This document shows positions 8,418-17,347 of a DNA stretch of 64,000 bases, piece by piece. Source of the stretch: Sporolactobacillus terrae DSM 11697. Its GTDB lineage: Bacteria; Bacillota; Bacilli; Bacillales; Sporolactobacillaceae. The stretch is taken from contig NZ_JFZC01000084.1 in the NCBI RefSeq assembly GCF_000648615.1, forward strand, positions 1 to 64,000, read 5' to 3'. The notes below the pieces were generated by a model. It made no database searches, was not told the DNA's origin, and saw nothing but the letters and a program-made list of their open reading frames with translations. The translations under genes were made by a program, and so were the position numbers. How positions within the stretch are numbered: position 1 is the first letter of the stretch; each line of letters opens with the position of its first letter.

Positions 8418-8483
8418 GCTTAAAAATATATCTTCAAAAATTCATGGCGTTTATTATAAGTACTTTCAATGTTTTGATGTGTT

Positions 8484-8534
8484 AAAAAATATATAGCCAC
8501 TACCGTTTTCAACAAACAGAATACGGAGTGGCTG
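8484..8534 (-). terminator. terminator of the AlbA_2/RecG-like gene
   Basis: On the minus strand an AGCCACTCCG / CGGTAGTGGCT stem (one bulged base) is followed by ATATATTTTTT, about 60 bases past the stop of the gene at 8593. Confidence 0.5.
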
Positions 8535-8592
8535 TGTAAATTCCTATAGACACACAAAATCGACAGCAATGGTCTTGTTTATTGATTTTTTA

Positions 8593-10228
8593 TTATAGCT
8601 TTTCCCATCTTGACTTCCTTTTGGATCCTGTATTGCTTATCGTATTATCTTTACACGACATTTCATATATAAGATTATTGATTTTACTAAGTTTTTGTTT
8701 TTCACTTAATGCGTCAGAAACTTTATCCATTAATAAATCATTGATATCCTGTCTTGATGCCGAGCCGTATTCTTCAATGAATGACAGGATCAATCTCTTG
8801 TAGTGTTGGTTATCAAAAGCACGATTCTTTATATATGATGACTTATCATCGGTTAATTTTGCGATTCGTGATGATACATATACGTTTGGATATCTTCCTT
8901 CAACTAGGTGTTTCTTTCGTAGCTCATTTACTATATCCTTATCAACCATCTGTTTTTTTTGTATCCGATCAAGTGCCATAACCATAGATAGATCAAGATC
9001 AGATCGATTAATCAAGACATTTGTATAATTGGCATCCAATATTTTCCCAAAAATGGTTACTTTCACTTTTTCATGTTCATTCAAATCATACTCAGGCAAC
9101 GGAAGAAATCTACTCTTCTGTTGTAAAAACATTTTCTTAATGCCACTGCCTATCGTATCGATCATATTTAAATTTACCATTACACTGGCTAGCCATGGAT
9201 TCCTATAGAATTCCTGTGGAGCATCTTGCTTAATTACATTCTCCACAGTTTTAGGTATAAATCTGCCCAAATTTGTAAAAAGTAATTCATCAGGGTATTC
9301 AACAACATTAATTCGTCCGCATAATTCATAATCCTGATGAGCGATAAAGTTATGCAAGGCCTCCCGAATAACATAGGAGTCATACTTGTCTATTTCAAGT
9401 GGAAATAAACTTTGCCCTGGCATTTGTCTAATCTTTAAATTACGTATTTTACCAAATAACCGACTGGTATTTAATAAAAACGGAGGACCAAAATGCTCAT
9501 AATCCTGTCCAATGTTCTGATCATTTCTTAAGATCCAACTCATTTTTGCTATAGATGGTAATAGAAATGCCTCTGACTCAGGCTTTCCCAGCAAAATTAT
9601 TGCCGCATTGGTTATGTTGCCTTTTATCGTTACTTTAGCTTTATTGAGAAAGACAATATCATCCCATTGATCAACTTCACTTTGAAGATCTGGATGCCTT
9701 CTTTTTATATTCGTCTCTTGCTTTCTCAATTGGGTGCTTATCTAAATCATTAATCGTTGCTTCAGAGCAAATCTCTGCTGACCAGTCATGATTTCTCGCT
9801 TCACCCCGAATTAAATCAATTTCATTCAATTTTAAGGGACCTAAAGATTCTCCATCTCTACCAAAAAAATGACCATTCCAAGAAGTTGGAATTCCTTTAA
9901 GAGCTGCAGGAATTTCAAACATGATCACTCTCTCGCCCGCTACTGCTAATTCATGAATTTCGTTAAAAGTCAACCCATTTGTCCGACTTGCAATTTCTAA
10001 CTTTAATTGGTCAAGCTGCGCACGATTTTCTCTATAATGTGTTCCTATGATCTCTCTCGTTTTATCCACTACACCAAATACCAACCACCCTTTAGATTGT
10101 GCTTTTAGATTGGCTTCGTTACTGAGTGCAGAAAAGTACTGACCAATTTTATCGAAGGTGTAATCTTTCTTTGCCTCTTTAAATTCAAACCATTCATTTT
10201 CAGAAGGTAAAGAAATCAGATGTTGCAA
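8593..10228 (-). pseudogene. frameshifted AlbA_2 (Schlafen-like) / RecG-like ATP-binding protein
   Basis: Two frames together make one protein of about 560 aa. The first (10228 to 9677) has the AlbA_2/Schlafen DNA-binding-like domain: WFEFKEAK, GWLVFGVVD, HFFGRDGES. The second (to 8593) carries the ATP-binding C-terminal region seen in RecG-like transcriptional-regulator proteins: YVIREALHNFIAHQDYE, YPDELLFTNLGRFIP, LNMIDTIGSGIKKMF. The join lies at about 9697, where an extra G after AAGAAG turns the expected YKKKHPDLQSE into KKASRSSK-stop. A ribosomal slip is unlikely, because there is no classical slippery heptamer. The family is common in defence islands. It is a pseudogene unless the extra base is an assembly error. 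Confidence 0.75.
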
Positions 10229-10355
10229 TATTTTTTTAAATCCAAATCATTCCGCTCCCAACTGATTCTTTTTGAATGATTGCTTCTCAAAATTCACCTA
10301 TTCATCAGCTTTTTATTACTTTTTATTTCTAATGCAACATTAACTAAGTAATAAA

Positions 10356-10442
10356 AAAAGGGCTTTAAAACAGCATTTTCGATATTTTTTTCTTTTTATT
10401 ATAACTATTTTATTACTAAGTATAACTAAAACCCTTTTCATT
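10356..10442 (-). terminator. AT-rich large stem-loop downstream of the jetD remnant
   Basis: On the minus strand AAAAGGGTTTTA (10431-10442) can pair with TAAAGCCCTTTT (10356-10368), which is followed by a T run. The loop is about 60 bases and holds repeated TTACTTAGT-like words. It may act as a terminator for the frame ending at 10462, or may be a recombination scar. Confidence 0.3.
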
Positions 10443-10461
10443 GTCTCAGTTTTCAGACTCG

Positions 10462-10782
10462 TTATTCAATCATAGCTTCCTGCTCCAGTTTCACTTTGTG
10501 CTCCAGCATGAAAGACAGGCACGAGTAACAATCTGATAACTCCGGAACTTCCAGTAATCCTTTCAACATTTCAAGATAGGCTCCTTTAATGGGAAGGGTA
10601 TAAGCTGAATAGTTCATCAGCTCCTGTTCATTCATTCGGTATGGATAAAGATCCGGGAAGAAATCTTTCCGTACTCTTGCCAGGATTCGAAATCCCCCCA
10701 GATCGATATCACTCCAATGATAAATGTCCCCTGTTGAATTCGCTGCTTGACTGAGTTTCTGAAAGAACGCCCATTTGCTGGA
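10462..10782 (-). pseudogene. 3' remnant of Wadjet jetD (TOPRIM/DUF2220 C-terminus)
   Basis: A minus-strand frame without start codon encodes about 107 residues. It includes IYHWSDIDLGGFRIL and ARVRKDFFPDLYPYRMNEQELMNY, and ends in LEHKVKLEQEAMIE. The HW(G/S)DIDxGGFxIL block is the diagnostic TOPRIM-like core of the JetD C-terminal domain, the nuclease subunit of the Wadjet anti-plasmid system. The frame is closed on its 5' side by an in-frame TAG at about 10786, so the N-terminal part and the jetA/B/C genes are missing. It sits 22 bases from the toxin gene. This is a relic of a lost Wadjet locus. Confidence 0.65.
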
Positions 10783-10804
10783 CTATGGCGAAGTCTTGGG
10801 GGGA

Positions 10805-10888
10805 TTATTTTCTGTTTTTAGATGGCACAATAATCAGCACAAGCACCGCAAATTGCATCATTAGGGAAGATGCCTCATGTGTCGTCAT
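10805..10888 (-). CDS. holin-like type I toxin micro-protein (27 aa)
   Basis: The frame encodes 27 residues: MTTHEASSLMMQFAVLVLII followed by VPSKNRK. Short MT.YEALSLMIQF-type peptides with one membrane helix and a basic tail are the putative holin-like toxins of Bacillota, usually held in check by an antisense RNA. A strong ribosome site (GGGAGGTG) lies eight bases before the ATG. The tail is slightly shorter than usual and may have been trimmed at the junction with the jetD remnant. No antitoxin RNA can be identified by eye. It would act in the cytoplasmic membrane. Confidence 0.6.
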   Translation of the reverse strand: MTTHEASSLMMQFAVLVLIIVPSKNRK

Positions 10889-11121
10889 TGACCGCACCTC
10901 CCTCATACAAAAGAGAGGCACGGCAACCGCCCATGAATTTTTATTGTCCTATGAACAGCATTAGCCAAGAACGTATATTCCCGTAGATTTAATTGTTTAT
11001 TTCTTATAACGTAATCGCATTGAATGGCATAATTCGGATACTCAAGCGCATTCATCGAAGAATGTGCGGCTAAGATATGGATAGGATGAATGCAGCTTAA
11101 CTTAAGCAATGTTCTTCTGCT

Positions 11122-13208
11122 TTACGCCCCGCGCTGGACGTCGCTGTGCAGCTGTTGGATGTTTTTTAGGATCTTTTTTGATTGAGATTCTAGTGCGGTA
11201 ATGGCTTTGGCTTCTTGACCGGAAAATTGATGGACGGTGTCTTGGAAGAGTAGTTCCATTTCTTCTAGGGTGTCGGCGGCTGCGCCGTTGTAGGTGATGA
11301 CGTCGGCGTAGCGGTCATTTTTAAAAATGGCGTTCTCAATAAAGGGTGCGTATTCCGCAGTCAGGTTGGGAAGGTAGGCATTGAGGTAGGCGATCCCTTT
11401 TTTGAGGGCATGAACGGTGTCTGCGAAATCGTCCAATGGCTTCATGGCATGGCGGATTTTTCGATTAATCTGGTCGTCCCAATCGGTAAACCATGCAACC
11501 AGCATGGTTGGCAGCGATCCGTACCAGATGGCGTGACCAGCAAATTTGAGGCCGCAGGAAATGGATTCGGAGATGCCTTCCAAGGTAGTTAATGCCCCAT
11601 AAATGGTGCCTGCGATCGAGTTCAGCTTCGCTTGTAACTCAATCATGAGTTCGCTTTTTGCGTGACCGACTTGAAGCGCTTTCGTTTTTGTTTTATAAGG
11701 CAGATACTTTGATGATTCAAGGGCAGCGACTGCGGAGGAATGAACAGCGCTTTGGTGGGATGGAGCCGCTCCACTGCGGATTCCCACCGCTATAGCAACA
11801 TCGGTTGCCTGAAAATTTCTGCCGGTTTCTCTGACCTGTTTCCGATAGGCTTCAATCTGACGGTACAGCTTTTTATGGTTCTTGCCGACAATGACTTCAT
11901 GTTTATAGAATGCGTCAGCAACGGCATCAACGGCGCCTGTCGCTTCATCCGCAATCAAGTGCGGAATGTCGTGCTTCACGATCTTGGACGTATTGCGACT
12001 GAATTGATCAAAATGATGGCGCAGCTCATGAACCGAGCGCAGGGCTTGGTCAATTAATCCGGACAAGCCAAGATGTTTTGCCGAGACAAATTTCGCGATT
12101 TTTGCCGGTGGGGAGAAGATCGCGGACTCAATCGCACGGACGCAAATATCCACATTCAGCAACTGCTGCTGCAGATGATCGAGCACACTCTGAATCATAT
12201 ATCCACCGGTTGTCATCCCTTTAAACAGCGGGCTGTTGCCAAACCCATCCTCAAGAATCGTCTCAAAGTGTTTTTGAAGCTTCGCCAAGCGACGTGTCCG
12301 TTGCGCTTTTTCAGACGCAACAATTTCGTTGGCATTCTGGATATACTCACTCGCACGATTGAGGCGCTCTAACACTTGGCTGCTCAGCGCATCCGCAAGC
12401 GTGTCCAAATTTGCTTTGTTGATCTTGATTTGTCCGGACCCGCCTCCGTACAATGGCTCACCGGTCCAAATACTTGTGACAATATGCTCGTCGGCAGCAA
12501 TAGCGATTTTGCCGTAACCCGGTTCATCTTTTTTGCCGATTTCAATATATTGCGGACCGTCGCCATTATAGCCCACATGATTTGAAGCAAACGCTCTGGA
12601 GAAATGAGGCACCCCAGAATTAATTCGATAGATTCTGCCGGGAAAACGATCGCTCAGATTTAACCCCAGCTCACCACGCGTCAGACCGTCATACTTGGTG
12701 AAATAGTTGGTGACATTCGGATACTTGTGATTCGTTTTCACCATGCCTTCCGGTAAAATAGCCGGATCGAGCGTCACGGCACGAACGTTCTTGTGATGGA
12801 CCGCTACTGCATTTGCAAGCGCGCCGCCCAAGGAATTGCCGCACACAGATTTTCCCCATATTTTTCATTCAGCCGATCAAAATAAGTGCGCGCAGCCTTT
12901 AGTTGTTCCGGTTCTGCGCTATTCAGAAGTTGGATGTCGGTGATTAAATCCATAGGCTGCTTTTTATCAGTTCCGACGAAAACGACCGTGAATTCGCCTG
13001 TTCCGATATTTTGAACGGTCATTGCATTAAGCCCATAATTATCTTCTTTGGAGTCTACTATATTTATTACTCTATATTTTCTCCCATTGACATAAACAGA
13101 GTTGTTATTATATAGATGATATGCATGATATCCTGCTAATTCAACTAAATCTTCATCCATTGTTGGATTAATTAATTTTTTTATTCTCTTCTTGACTATT
13201 GTGATCAT
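11122..13208 (-). pseudogene. frameshifted lipase-type (alpha/beta hydrolase) effector protein
   Basis: Two frames form one protein of about 700 aa. The N-terminal frame (13208 to 12804) shows LAGYHAYHLYNNN and FTVVFVGTDKK...DLITDIQL, typical of class-3-lipase-like DUF6792/DUF2974 proteins. The second frame (to 11122) opens with CGNSLGGALANAVA, the GxSxGG nucleophile elbow, then a long helical C-terminus (residues 150-570). The break is near 12853, where GGGGAAAATC probably lost one A (expected KYGEKSVCGNSLGG). It therefore separates the oxyanion region from the catalytic serine and would abolish activity. The partner upstream is a DUF1672 lipoprotein gene. Such proteins resemble secreted or type VII-associated toxins; that link is inference. 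Confidence 0.7.
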
Positions 13209-13225
13209 TGTCCGTCACCTCCATT

Positions 13226-14149
13226 TCAGTACTTAATAATCTCATGAGGAACACTTCTCTCCAACATATGTTTCTGATTCCCTCGTCCAGTTCTTTTCCC
13301 TATTTGATTATCATGAAGGTATATACTGTATGATCCAGGTGGAAAGTCCTTCATTTTATCAATAACTGAAACTAGTTGTTGAAATGCCTTCTTATCTGGA
13401 TTTGTATCCGGTGTTTTCATAAACAGCTGAACTGCTACATAGGCGTATTGGGGATCAATCTTTGCATTCTTCAATGCTTTCTTCCACTCACTTTTTGTCC
13501 AATCTGGATGCTCTAAATACATGCGAATCACATTCACAGAAATCGCATCATCAATAATTGTTGTGTAATAAAAGACCGTACTAAAACCACGGCCACCTAT
13601 ATTTTCCTCAGCCTCTTTTGTGACCCCTACCACTGGATACTTTTTTGTGAATCTTTTCAAATAATCATCTAGGTTTTGAAATTCTCGATCATAAACCATC
13701 GCATATATACCGCCTCGGATTGCCTCTTCAACCTTCCCCTTTTCTGAGATCACATTATCCGTATCAACTTTCTGATCATTGATTGGAACAACGGCATGTG
13801 CATAAAAATGCGGTTCACCTATTGATTCCACAAACACAGTCACGCCATATTTGTTGCCAACGAGGTTATGGACTTTGACTTTGGTTTTATATTTCTTTAA
13901 AAAGAACTGTTCGGCAGCTTTTACAACCTCAGCGCGGTGGGCTTCCGCGATTTTATCGTTTTCCTCACCGCCATCGAGTGAGTAGCCTTGGCCGGTGTAC
14001 TTTTGCACGCTTATAAAATTGTTTTCATAGTGTTTTTCTTGTTCTTTCTTCGTCGATGAAGTGCCTTGATGGTCATTTTCCAAAGTGGAGCAGCCTCCTA
14101 AGAGTATGGATAGGATAAGCGTGGGGATCACGAGTTTCATAGTCTTCAA
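13226..14149 (-). CDS. DUF1672-family lipoprotein
   Basis: This 307-aa protein begins with a lipoprotein signal (MKTMKLVIPTLILSILLGGC, lipobox LGGC with Cys at 20), so it should be processed by signal peptidase II and anchored on the outer face of the membrane. The rest matches the pattern of the DUF1672 family (ENNFISVQKYTGQGY, VFVESIGEPHFYAHAVVP, GGIYAMVYDREF), known from staphylococci and bacilli but without a proven role. The gene ends 17 bases before the lipase-type gene and shares its strand, so it probably forms an operon with it and could serve as an immunity or surface partner. It is intact although its neighbour is broken. Confidence 0.75.
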   Translation of the reverse strand: MKTMKLVIPTLILSILLGGCSTLENDHQGTSSTKKEQEKHYENNFISVQKYTGQGYSLDGGEENDKIAEAHRAEVVKAAEQFFLKKYKTKVKVHNLVGNKYGVTVFVESIGEPHFYAHAVVPINDQKVDTDNVISEKGKVEEAIRGGIYAMVYDREFQNLDDYLKRFTKKYPVVGVTKEAEENIGGRGFSTVFYYTTIIDDAISVNVIRMYLEHPDWTKSEWKKALKNAKIDPQYAYVAVQLFMKTPDTNPDKKAFQQLVSVIDKMKDFPPGSYSIYLHDNQIGKRTGRGNQKHMLERSVPHEIIKY

Positions 14150-14364
14150 TGGATGAGCCTCCCGATATGGAGTTAGGTATGGGGTTGTAATTGATTTCGA
14201 TTTTAATCCATTTTAACGCTGCACAATAAGATTGTGGCTATTTTGTGGCTTTATTTTATGAAAATGAGGATTAAGTCCTGTTTTTTAAGCAAGCGTTTAT
14301 GGCCATTTCCATCTATTTAAGTGCTTTACAAAGTTTAGCAATTGTCATTTGAACGATCTGATCG

Positions 14365-14622
14365 CTATTCTTGATCGCTTATTCGATAGTTTTTCAGTAG
14401 TTTTTTTGCCAATTCTGTTCCTTCTTCCGAAAGGTAAACGGATTTCGCTTTATGACTTCCGCTGAGCAGTTCCTCTTTTGCGAGTTCATTCAGTGTGTCG
14501 AAGTCATAGCCCTTCCAGCTTCTTCGATAGCTGTAACCATCGTCGCGCTCTTCCCATGAAGTCAAATACAGCAACATCAGTGTTAAGTCCTTTACTAGGC
14601 GTTTTTCAGAATCATTGCTCAT
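14365..14622 (-). CDS. DUF6429-family small protein
   Basis: This 85-aa soluble protein begins MSNDSEKRLVKDLTLMLLYLTSWEE and continues with a YSYRRSWKGYDFDTLNEL segment and a winged-helix-like LSEEGTELAKKLLKNY end. The pattern fits the DUF6429 family, small proteins often found near accessory genes; a DNA-binding role is possible but unproven. It is isolated, with about 210 bases of non-coding DNA on each side, and the AGGGAGCG run before its ATG is a good ribosome site. Confidence 0.6.
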   Translation of the reverse strand: MSNDSEKRLVKDLTLMLLYLTSWEERDDGYSYRRSWKGYDFDTLNELAKEELLSGSHKAKSVYLSEEGTELAKKLLKNYRISDQE

Positions 14623-14832
14623 GTCCGACGCTCCCTTTTGATTTTGTTCGATCCGTATCGCTTATTCATGTTGCTGATTACTCTATTCATTCTATACCCT
14701 CAATGGTACAATCTGCTTCATCGGTCGCAAAATACGTTTGCTGGCTTAAGTTCAACGCGCAGGTATCAATTATTTAATGGTCAATAGCGGGCAAGTGTAT
14801 TGATTAATTTTGAAGAAAGCCTGTGATCATGC

Positions 14833-15351
14833 ATGATTTATCAATTAAAAATTGTTTTAAAGGAGTACGACCAGCTGCTGTGGATACGGCTGCAATTGGA
14901 TGAAACCGTAACCTTTGCAACGTTATATGATGCGATTTGCTATGCGTTTGATTTGTCTGCTCAAGGGACACATCACTTTGTGCTTTCGCCTGCTGATGCC
15001 CCCGACCGCTCGCTGCTGCAATGCGAGCAGCAGTGTCGCTTTTCCGATTGCTTTTCCAATTCGCGCGGATTCATGGGGCGGCTTTTCTATCAAGATGAAC
15101 TGCAAACTATGAAGTTTAATCTTTTCGTTGAACAGATTATTCCTCCGCAAAAAGGGGTTAAATACCCAATGTGTACCACGGTTTCTAAGCATCTCGGTTC
15201 CTACATTGCGCATCATAAGCCATGGGTTTATGATCCCTATGAAAAAGATCTTGTTCAAGTCTATGAGCCGATACGCTCGCGGTCCGAACTCACCACGAGT
15301 ATAAACGCACACTTACACGAGGACGGATTAAATCCGTTTCTTGACCTTTAA
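14833..15351 (+). CDS. PRiA4_ORF3-family protein
   Basis: This 172-aa protein begins MIYQLKIVLKEYDQLLWIRLQL and continues VTFATLYDAICYAFDLSAQGTHHF. That is the pattern of the PRiA4_ORF3 (plasmid pRiA4b ORF-3-like) domain, in which a beta strand with xxPxxWRR-like residues precedes a helix and a conserved H/F. The family is widespread on plasmids and in genomes near transposons; its function is unknown. The C-terminal 60 residues are charged and hydrophilic. The ribosome site (GAAGAAAGCC) is weak. The next gene carries the same domain at its N-terminus, so this locus may have arisen by duplication. Confidence 0.6.
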   Translation: MIYQLKIVLKEYDQLLWIRLQLDETVTFATLYDAICYAFDLSAQGTHHFVLSPADAPDRSLLQCEQQCRFSDCFSNSRGFMGRLFYQDELQTMKFNLFVEQIIPPQKGVKYPMCTTVSKHLGSYIAHHKPWVYDPYEKDLVQVYEPIRSRSELTTSINAHLHEDGLNPFLDL

Positions 15352-15485
15352 AGCCGCAGCGTTGACTCGTCCTCTCTCGCCACCCTGTCTAAATTTGCCA
15401 GTTTCTCTTATAATAGAATTGGAAACCGCTTTTTTGTTGGCAAAAATTTAGCCAATTGATCGATTAATTTACCGGAGGTCTGGCG

Positions 15486-17102
15486 ATGAACATACAATTA
15501 AAAATTTCGATAAAGGGCAGTAAGCCGCCGGTTTGGATGCGGCTTCAAGCAGACAGTATGGTTACAGTCGGCGAGCTGCATGCGTACATCAATGACGTCA
15601 TCAGTTATCTCCATGAAGACGCAATCATTGAGCTGCCGAAACGCCTCGGCTATTCCGTTGATTCTGAAAAAGTTACGGTTGCATTTGTCAGTTTTGGTCA
15701 GGAAGAAGATCCGCTGTATGAAGCTCATTCCGGTATTTTCAACGAGGATACATCATTCGTTTCCGATTACTTAATTGAGCCCGGAGATAAGGGGCGCTGT
15801 TTTCTTCCCGATCGACCGGAGCAAATCGAGATTTTACTTGAGCCCTTAAAAAGTCCGGTTGATGATCGCTTGCCTTGCTGCATCAAATGCGGTAAAGGGA
15901 TGATCACTTTTTTTAATGATCAGCTCGTCACGGATGATCCTGATGAGGAACCGATTCTGGATCAGCATGATGCGGTGAACGAAGTCAATGAATTATTAAG
16001 CATTTATAGGAGGCGTCAAGAACAGGAACCGCTGCCTTTTTCGTTTAAATCCGAATGGCAGAGCGCTTGGCGCATGCTTCTTGATGCTGCAGAAATGTAT
16101 GCCGCGCATGAACCGTGGCACTGGTTAAATTCAGATCAGATTTTTGCGCTTGAGCTGCCCGATGATTCGCGTCGTTACTATTGTTCCGTGCTTGGTGCAA
16201 ATGCCGATGAGTTCGGACTTGCGATCTATGTCGGCGATCAGGGGTTGGCAATGCTTGAGCAAATGTTCAGCGGCACGATGCGTACACCCGAAACAGCGCC
16301 CGCACAACTGTTCAGCCTGTCGCTGTGCCGCTATGGAACGTTTCCAGATGAGGATCGGCTACTGCTCGATGAATTGGGCGCCGATCTTGAGGCACGCAAA
16401 TGTTGGCCAATGCTGCGTGTTAAGTCGCCCGGTTACCAAGCATGGATTCCTCAAGGCGAGGAAATCACGCGGTTCACGGAACTCATTCGTAAAGTGACGG
16501 CGATCGCTTGGGACCATCAAAAGCAGCCGGATGACGTTCCTTTTTATCAAGAGGGCGCACTTCTGCTTAGAAAATATGGACAAGACGCATCCGGTGCGGA
16601 ATCATGGGAAGAAGAACAGATTCAACCGAACGCTGAAATGGACGGCTCTTTGCTAAAACAAAATGCACCGCTCTACCCCAACCAAGTTGATCTTCAGCGC
16701 TTGAAGAAAAAGGCGCGGCAAAACAGATCCTGGGTCGAAATGGACGGGAACTACACGCCCTTTTCGATTGCATCAACAAATGATGATCCAAGACCAACGC
16801 TTCCATGGCTGCAGCTTGCGGTTGATCACTTTACAGGACAAGTTTTGCTCCACGATTTAGCGTCCCCGGATCAATGCTTAACAACGGAGGAGTTTGCACG
16901 CACCGCTCAGCAATTTCTCGTCACGTTGATTCAAGAGACAGGACAGCGTCCGAGCGGGATCCTCATCTCAAATCAAGAGCTTTACTACGCGCTCGTTTCG
17001 CTGTGCCGAAAACTAGGCATTATCTGCAGCAAATCCGATGAACTACCGAAACTCAGCGAAACGAGAGAAGCCATGTTTGCGGCAATGAGCCGTCAGCCGT
17101 AA
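15486..17102 (+). CDS. PRiA4_ORF3-like / DUF7309 / DUF6930 multidomain protein
   Basis: This 538-aa protein starts with a PRiA4_ORF3-like domain (residues 1-120, LKISIKGSKPPVWMRLQADS). It has a CIKCGK knuckle near 137 and a DUF7309-like middle (about 190-350: AWRMLLDAAEMYAAHEPWHWL, YYCSVLGANADEFGLAIYVG). A DUF6930-like C-terminus follows (about 420-530: LPWLQLAVDHFTGQVLLHDL, RPSGILISNQELYYAL). A good GGAGGT ribosome site precedes the ATG. No enzymatic residues are evident. Base composition is like the core genome. The role is unknown; the domain order suggests a folded scaffold or nucleic-acid-associated protein. Confidence 0.65.
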   Translation: MNIQLKISIKGSKPPVWMRLQADSMVTVGELHAYINDVISYLHEDAIIELPKRLGYSVDSEKVTVAFVSFGQEEDPLYEAHSGIFNEDTSFVSDYLIEPGDKGRCFLPDRPEQIEILLEPLKSPVDDRLPCCIKCGKGMITFFNDQLVTDDPDEEPILDQHDAVNEVNELLSIYRRRQEQEPLPFSFKSEWQSAWRMLLDAAEMYAAHEPWHWLNSDQIFALELPDDSRRYYCSVLGANADEFGLAIYVGDQGLAMLEQMFSGTMRTPETAPAQLFSLSLCRYGTFPDEDRLLLDELGADLEARKCWPMLRVKSPGYQAWIPQGEEITRFTELIRKVTAIAWDHQKQPDDVPFYQEGALLLRKYGQDASGAESWEEEQIQPNAEMDGSLLKQNAPLYPNQVDLQRLKKKARQNRSWVEMDGNYTPFSIASTNDDPRPTLPWLQLAVDHFTGQVLLHDLASPDQCLTTEEFARTAQQFLVTLIQETGQRPSGILISNQELYYALVSLCRKLGIICSKSDELPKLSETREAMFAAMSRQP

Positions 17103-17149
17103 AGCTGGCTTGTTTTGATGGTCTCGCGTCAGCCGATTACTTACTAAGA

Positions 17150-17196
17150 AAAGGGTGTCGTCCAACTCCGTTTTTAACTTTGAGACACCCTTTTTG
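17150..17196 (+). terminator. terminator after the DUF7309/DUF6930 gene
   Basis: AAGGGTGTC pairs with GACACCCTT around a 24-base loop and is followed by a T run; the stem begins about 50 bases past the stop codon. Confidence 0.75.
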
Positions 17197-17218
17197 AGCA
17201 TGCAGGTAATGTGTTTAC

Positions 17219-17252
17219 GAAGAGGCTCGCGGTGCGCCCGCGGCAAGCGAGC
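17219..17252 (-). repeat. dispersed intergenic repeat, copy A
   Basis: The complement of this stretch (GCTCGCTTGCCGCGGGCGC, then ACCGCGAGCCTCTTC) closely matches 37137-37170, with only a few differences over about 34 bases. Both copies are intergenic and near terminators. Confidence 0.55.
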
Positions 17253-17306
17253 AATCGGAGCGTACACAGAGAGAGTTTAAGGACCAAGCACACTTGGTTT
17301 TTCTTA

Positions 17307-17312
17307 TAATGA
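17307..17312 (+). promoter_or_regulatory. -10 box deciding the start of the DegT-like gene
   Basis: TATAAT preceded by CT-rich DNA lies 36 bases before the ATG at 17348. It falls inside the longer open frame that starts at 17294, which argues for the internal start. The -35 region is poor. Confidence 0.4.
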
Positions 17313-17347
17313 TGGACCAACACATTTCCATTGAACAGGTGATTGTC

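Noticed and set aside
9677-9729. programmed ribosomal frameshift in the AlbA_2 gene
   Set aside because: There is no classical slippery heptamer with a downstream structure; a simple base insertion explains the break.
10903-11109. 68-codon minus-strand frame between the lipase and toxin genes
   Set aside because: It needs a TTG start with a poor site and shows no family pattern; it probably arises by chance in the junction DNA.
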